From Brasilonema sp. UFV-L1 (GTDB lineage Bacteria > Cyanobacteriota > Cyanobacteriia > Cyanobacteriales > Nostocaceae): a stretch of DNA of 64,000 nucleotides. Made by a program: the position numbers and the translations under genes. The stretch lies in assembly GCF_012912105.1 (NCBI RefSeq), contig NZ_QMEA01000003.1, positions 62,001-126,000 of the forward strand, read 5' to 3'. Of this stretch, positions 8,328-16,454 are shown piece by piece. The notes under the pieces are model-generated. The model was given only the letters and a program-made list of their open reading frames with translations, had not been told where the DNA came from and did no database searches. Within the stretch, counting starts at the first letter, position 1. Every line of letters starts with the position of its first letter.

Positions 8328-9791
8328 TTAGTTGATAATTCCCCTCTGTTTAATGGTTGTTTTTGTTGTCTGAGATAAACCAGGCCAAGGAATGAAATTC
8401 AGCCTGAGAATACGCTTTGTAGGGTCGTTGTCCCAAGCACTATAAATATTTTGCCAATAAGTAAGGAAGATAGGCTGAAATCGACCCAAAGACTGCATGA
8501 GAGAGTAATAAACTCGATCAATCATTGCTTTATCGGGAGAAATATCTTGCCGAATTTCCAGGTCAAACGCAAGATACTGTCTATCCTCTTCATAAATCAT
8601 CTGGGCGCGGTATAATCCAGTGAGAATCTCGTCAAGTTCTTCACATTTGACCGCTGCATCCAGCATATATTCTGTGAAATTAGAACCACCAAGAATTACA
8701 CATTTGTCAGCTCGACCTGTGACAGCCAACAAGTCCGGGAGTTGTTCGCTAGCAGATGACAAAATTTCTAGCAGGGCTTCATTCCCGGAATCCAGATGCT
8801 TCGAGGTAAGAACGGCTTGTTTCAATTCCTTCCAACTATATAAGGAAACTTGGTCATAGAGAATGTAGCGTATTAGCGGAATTCCTTGCCAACGGGTTAT
8901 GCAAAGGTGTCCATCGACAGTTTCCAGAAAAGTGTCAGTAGCAAGGAAATGAAAGAAGTGGGGAATTGGGGATTCTATACCCAACTCAGTAGCCAGAGCA
9001 TTGTTTCGATACAACAGTTTTCGCAGAGCTACCGATGCTTGCGATTCAACTCCAAGGGTACCTGTATCAGCACTCCCGTAAAGGGAAAACATAAATGGAG
9101 TGTCATCCCCAACCCCTGCACGGTTCTGGAGAGAAACTCGCAAGCTCTCAGGAAAAGGTTCACCAGTAACTACGTACTTTAATTTATCTAACGGGAGAGA
9201 TTGCTTTAACTGACTTGCCTTGAGGTGAAGATAGGCGATCGCTGATGGAACTAGAAACACGATGATCTGATCCACAAAGGGACTCATTTTGCAGATCATT
9301 TCGATAATTTCATCGAGATTGTTGCCTGGAGAGAATACGTAGAAGGGATAAGTTGTATCAACTGCCATACTTTTTAAAGTCCAGGACATTGCATCTCCAC
9401 CGATCCAGCTCCCCAGGCTAAATCCCACAATGGCTAGTGTTTTTTTTTGGTGAACAGCGAAGGCGTCTTCGAGAAAAATTCTCAAAGCAGTGGGTGAAGA
9501 CCGACTGGTTGACTTCATCTGCGGCCAGTAGAAGGTTTGCCCTGACGACCCGGAAGAGCGAAATATGCTAAAACATTCCTCATAATCGTCTGCCAATAGT
9601 TCCTCCCATGAGTAGGCTAAGGCGTAGGATTCTTTGTCTGACTTGGGCAGATGCTCAAATGAATCTCCGACTTTAAACCCTTGCTTTTCCAAAAACTGCT
9701 TGTAGGCTCTTACAGATCTTTGGGCACGCTGTGCCACTTCGGATGCTACCTGTTTCGATCCCAAAAAGTTTTTCACAAATGCTTTATTCAC
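8328..9791 (-). CDS. PaaK/LuxE-like adenylate-forming enzyme (orphan)
   Basis: 487 residues. A Ser/Gly-rich phosphate loop, FRSSGSSGQT (77-86), sits near the N-terminus. The middle (KYVVTGEPFPESLR, then MFSLYGSADTG) follows the pattern of adenylate-forming enzymes of the phenylacetate-CoA ligase/LuxE branch, where the ATP and carboxylate are held before transfer to a thiol. The C-terminal part contains a GRADKCVILGGSNF segment resembling the hinge of the family. The substrate is unknown and no CoA, carrier protein or reductase gene is adjacent. It stands alone upstream of the two-component operon on the same strand, separated by 170 bp. Confidence 0.7.
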   Translation of the reverse strand: MNKAFVKNFLGSKQVASEVAQRAQRSVRAYKQFLEKQGFKVGDSFEHLPKSDKESYALAYSWEELLADDYEECFSIFRSSGSSGQTFYWPQMKSTSRSSPTALRIFLEDAFAVHQKKTLAIVGFSLGSWIGGDAMSWTLKSMAVDTTYPFYVFSPGNNLDEIIEMICKMSPFVDQIIVFLVPSAIAYLHLKASQLKQSLPLDKLKYVVTGEPFPESLRVSLQNRAGVGDDTPFMFSLYGSADTGTLGVESQASVALRKLLYRNNALATELGIESPIPHFFHFLATDTFLETVDGHLCITRWQGIPLIRYILYDQVSLYSWKELKQAVLTSKHLDSGNEALLEILSSASEQLPDLLAVTGRADKCVILGGSNFTEYMLDAAVKCEELDEILTGLYRAQMIYEEDRQYLAFDLEIRQDISPDKAMIDRVYYSLMQSLGRFQPIFLTYWQNIYSAWDNDPTKRILRLNFIPWPGLSQTTKTTIKQRGIIN

Positions 9792-9956
9792 CCAAACACT
9801 CCTTATAAGGAAGGTTACTCGTAGGACTTACTCGTTGATAGGAGTCATCAAGTATGAAAAATGACTATCAGATACAGGGCAAGTGCATTTTAAAATTGTA
9901 GCGAGAAGCTGATTAACTTATGTACTAGCAAATTACGATCCGCAGCAACACAGTTG

Positions 9957-10304
9957 TTAGGCTGCTTGTTCAACCTTCTGCTTCAGATGTTGTAACCATG
10001 TTTGAAGCGACGTATTATGCTGTACAAAAGTTACTCAAAAACCATCCAGACTATAAAGCTTTACCATCTATTGATTTAGGCTTATATCTTTCACCAGGGT
10101 CCAAAATTGACCATTGATACAACCAACGCACCAATCTCCAGTGCTTTGGTTGAGCGTGAAAATCTTGATAGCCATAGTGTTGTTTAATTCATGTCGTATG
10201 TTCTCAGCGAGTTTCTGAGTTCGGTAGCGTTCCAAGCCAGTCAAATTATCAATACAACATTTCTTGAGTATGACAAAAAAGTCTTTGCGTAAGTTCTGTA
10301 TGTT
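9957..10304 (-). pseudogene. Possible degraded coding remnant, family unknown
   Basis: One minus-strand frame stays coding-like for about 115 codons but contains two in-frame stops (TAG at 10068-10070, TGA at 10035-10037) before its terminal TAA. Readable segments include KLAENIRHELNNTMAIKIF, then a Trp/Cys-containing stretch (STGDWCVGCINGQFWTLVKD), and a C-terminus like TWLQHLKQKVEQAA. No ATG opens the upstream part. I do not recognise the family; it may be a decayed gene or chance. The rest of the 9792-10656 gap holds no other gene that I can support. Confidence 0.25.
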
Positions 10305-10521
10305 TTAACTTTTAACAAACGGAATAGAGAGAGGAGGTAAAACGACTCGCAATAGACAGCCTTTCTCTACTTACTGTAGAAAAAAGCCATATCGCTTAAC
10401 GGAGCGTGCCAAAGTTTTGCTCAGAACAGGTTCGCTCTATCCTCACTCTCTGTCGTTTCTTATACTTAAATGATCAACTCATACAAACACAAAGTTTGAT
10501 GAGAGTTGATAGTCGCAAAAA

Positions 10522-10600
10522 CAAAATTGCTAGCTTAACACTGGCAAGTGAGCTGCATTCTTAAAAAAAAATGAAACTTAAAAAAAAACTAGCAATTTTG
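10522..10600. repeat. 12-bp perfect inverted repeat with 55-bp spacer
   Basis: CAAAATTGCTAG (10522-10533) is repeated in inverted orientation as CTAGCAATTTTG (10589-10600). The spacer is A-rich. It lies just downstream of the DUF3155 gene (minus strand), so it may contribute to 3' RNA structure or be the remains of a small transposable element. Confidence 0.5.
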
Positions 10601-10656
10601 CTTGTTAATGGTTGTCATGAGTCAAACTCAAACTCTATGATCACCATGACTAGCAC

Positions 10657-10974
10657 TTAACGACTAGCAACAGCTAGTTGCTCCTGACCTGGAGGGGTTT
10701 CAAGTACCCTCAAGCTAGGAAATAAAAAGTGATTTTCTTCAACATATTGAGCACCAAACAGCCCCTTTTCAGCCCAAAAATAACGGTCTGTTGTGTGTTC
10801 ATTTCGCTTTACAAGTAGCAAAGCCGGTGGCAAGATCCCTTCAGCTTGAATAAATTTTCTAGCTGCTGTCACAGGCTTATCTTCGCCGCTTTCGATACTG
10901 AATTGAGGCACATGCTCTAAAATTCGCCGTCCTTCCTGGCGACGACGACTCTTCCTCTTTCGTCTCCTTGCCAA
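10657..10974 (-). CDS. DUF3155 family small cyanobacterial protein
   Basis: 105 residues. An extremely basic N-terminus (MARRRKRKSRRRQEGRRIL) is followed by the conserved core (VPQFSIESGEDKPVTAARKF, then PALLLVKRNEHTTDRYFWAE). I recognise this as the cyanobacteria-restricted DUF3155 family. There is no membrane segment or known catalytic motif; the Arg/Lys-rich head suggests nucleic-acid or ribosome contact, but that is inference. It stands alone with long AT-rich flanks. Confidence 0.8.
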   Translation of the reverse strand: MARRRKRKSRRRQEGRRILEHVPQFSIESGEDKPVTAARKFIQAEGILPPALLLVKRNEHTTDRYFWAEKGLFGAQYVEENHFLFPSLRVLETPPGQEQLAVASR

Positions 10975-11507
10975 CCTTCTTTACCTCCTCTTACAAGCAG
11001 ATAGATTGTAGTGATAGCTACAAAAACCGTCGTAATTATAAAAGTTCTAGTTCAAAAAATCAAGAGTTATTAACCTTTTGATACAAAACAGTTAATTTAT
11101 TTTTTTGTATAAAAAACGTTAAGGAGAGACTATAATGCACCAAGGTAGAACACAAAATATCTCCACAGATAGAATCTGGAAGCAAATTTTTCGACTAGTT
11201 GCAACTCTGTCGTCAAGTCGCATGGGATTTAAACAAGGAAAAATTTTTTGCTCTTCACGCAAAGAATGCGCTTTCTCCAAAACGCAAGTTATGTAACTTA
11301 CGACACAAAGTGTACTGAAATGTACCCTTCGCTCATTCTGAGCGGCTACTAAGTCAGGAGTTGCTGAGTACCTTTTTGGTAAACAAGATAATTCCTTGGA
11401 ACGAGCCGTTAGTTGCAAGATTCAGTTAAGCTTTGTTAAATGGAAAAAGCTAACTTCTGTTGTTTTTCGTCCGTATAGTCTGTCGTCTTAAAATAAGGGC
11501 TCTTGAA
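10975..11507. other. Gene-free gap
   Basis: AT-rich spacer between the divergent DUF3155 gene and the GAF-type histidine kinase. The only open frame of any length (minus strand, 11119-11418) has no recognisable features and poor composition, so I do not call it. The region must hold both promoters; I see no clear operator. Confidence 0.4.
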
Positions 11508-12935
11508 ATGTTAATGTCTGCCAGTTCTGAATTTGTGGCTCTATGCCGAGAGCAATTGGCACTGTTAGCCCAAGGGCTGGAAGCATCTTTGAGTGTTGTC
11601 TATTTAACGCAAGAATTGATAGGAGTTTCGACAAGTGAAGCAAAGCTTATTCCTGTGGTGGTTTATCCAGAAACAAAAGTGGAACAGCAGGAAGTGAGTG
11701 CTTTGGAATTGCCCACGTCAATACCTATCTCAACTTCTAATTGGGATTTTTATCGTTCAGCCTCCACCACCATAGATAAAACACTGCATTCTCGTAAGGG
11801 TGGTGTGTTCAACCGTAAATACAACCGCCATAATAGAAGGTTATTAAAACCAGCAGAAGACTTTCCCGCCCAATCACGAGAAAATGCGACACCAGATGCA
11901 GCACCACCGCATTCAACAGAGGAAGAATATTTATTGAGAGGCGATCAAATTGTTTTACCTCTTGTTCATGAAGATGTGATGATGGGGTTACTCGTCACAG
12001 TCAGAGAAGACCGAGCCTGGAATGAACAAGAAAGAAGTGAAATAGAACGGATTGCCCGAACCCTATCACTTGCCTGTATTTTGGATCAGCGTCGGGCATG
12101 GTTACACCAGCAGTTGCAGCAACAACAAATTTTTCAAGAAAAGCAGCAAGATTTACTCGATAATTTATTGCATCAGTTTCGCAACCCGTTAACAGCATTG
12201 CGTACTTTTGGTAAACTGTTGGTGAAACGACTGCGACCAAGCGATACTAACCGGGAGGTAGCAGTTAGTATTGTGCGAGAAAGCGATCGCCTCAAAGAAT
12301 TGTTGCAACAGTTTGATGAAGTGATTGATTTAACAACAGAAGATTTAGAACCATTGGCGCTACCCCAAAAAGAAGTCCGAAAAGAAGCAAACGCAAAAAA
12401 AGACTTCATAGCACCACTCTTGTTACCTGGTACAGGAGACAAAGAGGTTGATTGTTCTGTATTAGATATATTAGAACCATTGTTAATATCAGCCAGAGTC
12501 ATTGCTCTAGAGAGAAATTTGCAACTTGTTTCTGAAATTCCTCCTAACTTACCCCTGGTACGCGCTAACCCAAAAGCATTACGAGAGGTACTTAGCAATA
12601 TTATTGACAATGCTTTGAAATACACTCCTACTGGCGGCAAAATTCTAATTCAGACGGGACAAGAAAAAGCTGATTTTCAGGGAATTGCTATAAGTGATAC
12701 AGGTCCTGGTATTCCACCACAAGATTTAGAGCATCTAGGAGAGCGTCATTACCGGGGTGTTCAAGCCCAGACGGAAATTCCTGGTACAGGGTTGGGATTA
12801 TCAATTGCTAAACAGCTCATAGAAAAAATGCAGGGTGAAATACAAGTTTTCAGCCCTGCTTTAACTTCGCTAACCTCATCACCTGATGCACCTGGAACGA
12901 CTTTTATTATTTGGTTACCTGTTGCCAATACTTAG
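11508..12935 (+). CDS. GAF-like soluble sensor histidine kinase
   Basis: About 475 residues from ATG 11508; the open frame extends to a TTG at 11460, but the upstream codons look non-conserved. The N-terminal 200 residues form a GAF-like sensory region split by a low-complexity insert. A dimerisation/phospho-acceptor helix follows, with the His in LLHQFRNPLTALRTFGKLL, then HATPase motifs NIIDNALKYTPTGG, DTGPGIPP and GTGLGLSIAKQL. There is no transmembrane helix, so it is probably cytoplasmic. No response regulator is adjacent. Confidence 0.88.
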   Translation: MLMSASSEFVALCREQLALLAQGLEASLSVVYLTQELIGVSTSEAKLIPVVVYPETKVEQQEVSALELPTSIPISTSNWDFYRSASTTIDKTLHSRKGGVFNRKYNRHNRRLLKPAEDFPAQSRENATPDAAPPHSTEEEYLLRGDQIVLPLVHEDVMMGLLVTVREDRAWNEQERSEIERIARTLSLACILDQRRAWLHQQLQQQQIFQEKQQDLLDNLLHQFRNPLTALRTFGKLLVKRLRPSDTNREVAVSIVRESDRLKELLQQFDEVIDLTTEDLEPLALPQKEVRKEANAKKDFIAPLLLPGTGDKEVDCSVLDILEPLLISARVIALERNLQLVSEIPPNLPLVRANPKALREVLSNIIDNALKYTPTGGKILIQTGQEKADFQGIAISDTGPGIPPQDLEHLGERHYRGVQAQTEIPGTGLGLSIAKQLIEKMQGEIQVFSPALTSLTSSPDAPGTTFIIWLPVANT

Positions 12936-13026
12936 CAAGCAAATATGTTTGACAGCGCTTTTGAGTTGACTAAAAGACACATCTGCTGTATAAAAAAGCC
13001 CACTCTACTAATAACTCACTAAAAAA

Positions 13027-14298
13027 CTATTTCAACGAAATCTGAAAATTCTGATCAATAGTCATTTGCAAATCAGTGTTTGGATCAATGGCGATTAAGT
13101 CCACACTATTCTTACCAAAGAACAAACCAATTAATCCACCAATAGTAGCCCCGCCTAGAATTTCTCCCGCAGCAATAGCCTTATCGCCTGTCACAAGTGA
13201 AACCGCAGCAGCTGCGCCCGCGCCGAGTGCAGTATTCTTAAGAACTGTTTTTGTATTGATACCCTTTTTGACAGTTTCAGTCTTGGTAATCGGTTCAGAA
13301 GTTGCATTGATTGGATACTCCTGACCATTGTTGGTTAAAATGAGTTTTTGGGCAAAGAATTGAGAACCACCTTTGTTTTTGACGGGACGGAGCTCACCAA
13401 CTACTTGACTGCCCGCTGGAATGACTACAGTTCCTTTATCAGTGATCACATTTTGCGCCACAGTAAGGGTTAAAGGTGCTGTTTCATCCTTAGTGACAAG
13501 AATTTTTTCTGCTTTTTCATATTTTATGGGGATAACAGTTCCTTCAGGAATTGTCACCGCTACTGGTTTTGATGGAGTCGGTTCGCCAAAAGCCACAATG
13601 TAGGGTGAGTTAATTGCTGCGGCTTGATTGGAACTCACCAATGCTTGGTAGATAAAAGCTGCTACTTGTGCCCGAGTTGCAGTTGCATTGGGGCTTAAAA
13701 ACTTAACATTAGGGTAGTTTACGACAATTTGCTTTTCAGTCGCTGCAGCCACAGGGCTACGGGCATAGCCAGAAATATTATTGGCGTCATTGTAATACTG
13801 TAGGGTGCTTTCAATATTACCGCTAGCGTTGTAATCTAGACCGCTAGAGAGAGAAACTAAAACCTGCTCGCGAGGAATATTTTGGTTAGGCTCGAAACGA
13901 TTGCCAGGATATCCAGATAAAAAACCAGTGGTATATGCATCCTGAATCGCACTCAATGCCCAGGAGTTGCTTGGTACATCGTCAAATCTGACTGCTTGCC
14001 GTTCTGGTGCTTTTCGGAAAGCTTTACCAATCATGGCAGCAAATTGAGCGCGGGTGACTGGCACTTCTGGGCGAAAGGTACCATCTGGAAAGCCCGCAAT
14101 AACACCCCGCTGTGCTAGTTCTCGAATAAACCCTGCTGCCCAATAGTCGGATTGAACATCACTAAAACTTGTTTGGGCGAAAGAAGCTGTAGGTGTCACT
14201 AGAGGTGCGATAATTCCTGCTGTTATGCCCAAAGCCATGAAGGCAGCACATCCAGATTGCCAACGAAAGTGACCAAACATTATATTCGTACTCCCCAC
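13027..14298 (-). CDS. Exported SLH-domain protein with C-terminal TrbI-like domain
   Basis: 423 residues. A signal peptide (about 1-41, ending SFAQ) precedes SLH repeats at about 43-93 (FSDVQSDYWAAGFIRELAQR), 100-152 and a weaker third at 166-219. The SLH repeats anchor proteins to cell-wall polymers. After a Pro/Thr linker, residues about 250-423 form a beta-rich domain (TVIPIKYEKAEKILVTKDE), then an Ala/Gly membrane-like stretch (GAGAAAAVSLVTGD) and a second glycine-rich segment. This C-terminal domain is shared with the product of the gene at 15.5-16.2 kb. Likely an outer-membrane or periplasmic structural protein. Confidence 0.85.
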   Translation of the reverse strand: MGSTNIMFGHFRWQSGCAAFMALGITAGIIAPLVTPTASFAQTSFSDVQSDYWAAGFIRELAQRGVIAGFPDGTFRPEVPVTRAQFAAMIGKAFRKAPERQAVRFDDVPSNSWALSAIQDAYTTGFLSGYPGNRFEPNQNIPREQVLVSLSSGLDYNASGNIESTLQYYNDANNISGYARSPVAAATEKQIVVNYPNVKFLSPNATATRAQVAAFIYQALVSSNQAAAINSPYIVAFGEPTPSKPVAVTIPEGTVIPIKYEKAEKILVTKDETAPLTLTVAQNVITDKGTVVIPAGSQVVGELRPVKNKGGSQFFAQKLILTNNGQEYPINATSEPITKTETVKKGINTKTVLKNTALGAGAAAAVSLVTGDKAIAAGEILGGATIGGLIGLFFGKNSVDLIAIDPNTDLQMTIDQNFQISLK

Positions 14299-15074
14299 AA
14301 AATCTGCTCTTTTCTGTTAGTTATTTAGACTACCTTAGAATTCAGAGGTTCCAACACACCCAGGCTTCACTTAATAGTTTCATTGAGCGATAACAGTCAA
14401 TCAAGAATAAGTTACGAAAAATGAAGTTATTCATTTTTCACTTTTATCCTTTCTCTGATGATTTGGACTTTATTCAGTTGAAAAATCCTGTCCATTTTCA
14501 AACATAAAATTTTTAAGGACAGTATATTATTCTCTACTTGGCTTGAGTTCTGAGTTTTAGTCCCATTACAAAAAACTACGATTTTTAAGGTAGACGCCGT
14601 TTACTTTCCGAAATATTTCGCCAAATGAAAGACAATTTATGTCTATAGTTGCAAGACGTGCTATCGAAAAAATAGTTGCAGGTCAATTAAAAATTGTACT
14701 AAAAATTTTACTTCGATAATGCTGAGTATAGAGTATTAGGAGTTGAGTAAATCCACGCCGACTAAACGTGGCACTGAAATAAGAATATCTAGTATGTTCT
14801 GCCTTGCATAAACATACAAATCATTTTGTTGAGCGAGCTTTAAATCCACAAAGCACATTTCTTGTGTAACCAATAACTCATAACTCGTTATTCCTTACTT
14901 CTTTTATAACTGCGACTCATCAGGATAAAAATATACTTCAATGTTCTTTTTGTGTAAATTGTAAGCGATAAGCCCAAAGCACGAAGTGTTTGCCTTGAAA
15001 AAAATTTAGAGAACTAATCTTTGATTGGCGATCGCCCAGGCGATGCACAAGCCCAATACTGCTCCTTTAAAAGC
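14299..15074. other. Gene-free AT-rich gap
   Basis: Nearly 0.8 kb of AT-rich sequence without a supportable gene between the SLH gene and a small inverted-repeat element. A HIP1-like GCGATCGCC lies near 15030. Promoter elements of the SLH gene should be at its left end, but none are clear enough to call. Confidence 0.5.
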
Positions 15075-15165
15075 AGGACTTACGCAAAATAATGAAAAAA
15101 TAAACCGCAAAGGACGCAAAGAGCACGAAGTTAAGAGAGTTTAAAAGAGTTTTTGCGTAAGTCCT
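15075..15165. mobile_element. 91-bp MITE-like element with 15-bp terminal inverted repeats
   Basis: AGGACTTACGCAAAA at 15075-15089 is matched by its exact reverse complement TTTTGCGTAAGTCCT at 15151-15165. The interior contains the direct motifs CGCAAAGGACGCAAAGAG that recur in many cyanobacterial genomes. This is a non-coding miniature transposable element. A decayed end with the same TTTGCGTAAGT core lies near 10284-10294. Confidence 0.8.
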
Positions 15166-15202
15166 AAAAAGGATCGCCTTTGTTTCCTCTCCAAAAAAGA
15201 TG

Positions 15203-15228
15203 AGGGGTTGCTCTTCTGGCAACCCCTT
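15203..15228. terminator. GC-rich hairpin
   Basis: AGGGGTTGC (15203-15211) pairs with GCAACCCCTT (15219-15228) around a 7-nt loop. It could be a terminator-like structure or palindromic repeat in the gap downstream of the 15.5-kb gene. No U-run follows directly. Confidence 0.35.
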
Positions 15229-15531
15229 GGTAGTGTGAGAGCGATGGCATAATACACCACCCAGCCCTTTAAGAGCGCCTCACTGGCGGCGCACCACCCG
15301 TGATGAATAGAACAAACAAGTCAAATCTTCTTCGCTTCAGCATAGCTGCCGTCTGCCTTGTTTGTTGATAACTGTTGTACTGCAAATCGATCAAACTTAC
15401 GAACTCAATGAGGAGAAACCTAGTACCACAAGGCAAAAGTCACGCATTCAAAAATCACGCATTCAAAAGAAAGAACCAAAATTTTATAAGTCTTTTAGGC
15501 ATTCCAATTGCTTTATTTGGGCTGCGACGTA

Positions 15532-16221
15532 CTAGTAGTAGCCACGAGATACTAACAAATTAGAGCGTAGTGTGAGATTCAAATCTCCTCGTTGAGGTTC
15601 AATGACGATAACTTCAGCTTTTTTGCGTCGCAGTAGAAGACTTGCAGCAGCACCTGCACCTGCACCAAGTATAGGTTCGAGAGCTTCAATTTTTTGGTTA
15701 CCTGTTAACAGTGAAATCACACTAGCAGCACCTGCACCAATAGCAGCATCCTGTATTAATTTATCAGTTCCACTTCCTTTAGTAATTGTTTCCTTTTTGG
15801 TTGCAATCCGAGAAGTTGCATTAATAGACTGACGCTCACCATTGGGAAGCAAGATATCTTGAGCAACAAAATAAGTCCCTTTTTCACCATTTTGGGTAAT
15901 TGGTTGCAGTTTTCCTTCAACTTCACTCCCTTCTGGAATTAATACATTTCCGGATCTGTCTACAATGTTTCTTGCTATCTTCAGTTTTATAGATGTCGTT
16001 TCATCAGGAGTGACAACAATTTTATCTTTGTCATATGTCACTGGTAGTGTGACTCCAGCAGGAATTGAAACTCTTCCTGTTTGTGTTTGTGTTCTTTGCC
16101 CACGAAAAATTTCTTGTGCAGAAGCAGGAGCAAACAGAAACATAGGTGCAATGGTTCCTGTTGTGATTGCCATTACTATAAGTGCAGCGGTTCCTGTTTT
16201 CCAACGATGAAAGCGAGTCAT
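15532..16221 (-). CDS. Exported protein sharing the TrbI-like domain of the SLH protein
   Basis: 229 residues with a signal peptide (about 1-35, ending PASAQ). The rest aligns by eye with residues about 245-423 of the SLH protein at 13.0 kb: both have a VT(L/I)P start, a YxK-(I)-(I/L)VT-x-DET block, an I(P)EGS/IPAGS turn, an INATS motif, a run of Ala/Gly (GAGAASVISLLTG) and a closing I(E/D)P segment. It is therefore the stand-alone version of that domain without SLH repeats. The function is unknown; the beta-rich fold resembles TrbI/VirB10-type proteins. Both genes face the same way but are 1.2 kb apart. Confidence 0.8.
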   Translation of the reverse strand: MTRFHRWKTGTAALIVMAITTGTIAPMFLFAPASAQEIFRGQRTQTQTGRVSIPAGVTLPVTYDKDKIVVTPDETTSIKLKIARNIVDRSGNVLIPEGSEVEGKLQPITQNGEKGTYFVAQDILLPNGERQSINATSRIATKKETITKGSGTDKLIQDAAIGAGAASVISLLTGNQKIEALEPILGAGAGAAASLLLRRKKAEVIVIEPQRGDLNLTLRSNLLVSRGYY

Positions 16222-16454
16222 AGTAGAATCCTTTTGTTTTTTTCTTAGTGTATTTGACGTGCTGTTACCGAGATTGTTTCTGGTTTTTTTTTACCTATTG
16301 GTATGCGTATTATAAGGTTAAAGTCATATTTAAGACGTTAATAATGTGCGATTGTTCCTCTTTATTTATAGACCGTTCATGTGTTCTAATGAATAGTAAA
16401 AAAAGATATAAAAGTGAAGACAACTTTGTTTGGTCTCCACCTTTATCCCTCAAG

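Noticed and set aside
11119-11418. 99-residue minus-strand open frame
   Set aside because: No motif, no good start context, poor codon choice; probably chance.
12173-12640. 155-residue minus-strand open frame
   Set aside because: It lies entirely within the histidine-kinase gene and shows no recognisable domain; it is an antisense shadow.
15375-15563. 62-residue plus-strand open frame at the 3' end of the exported-protein gene
   Set aside because: It contains a simple duplication and overlaps the real gene's end in the antisense direction; not supported.
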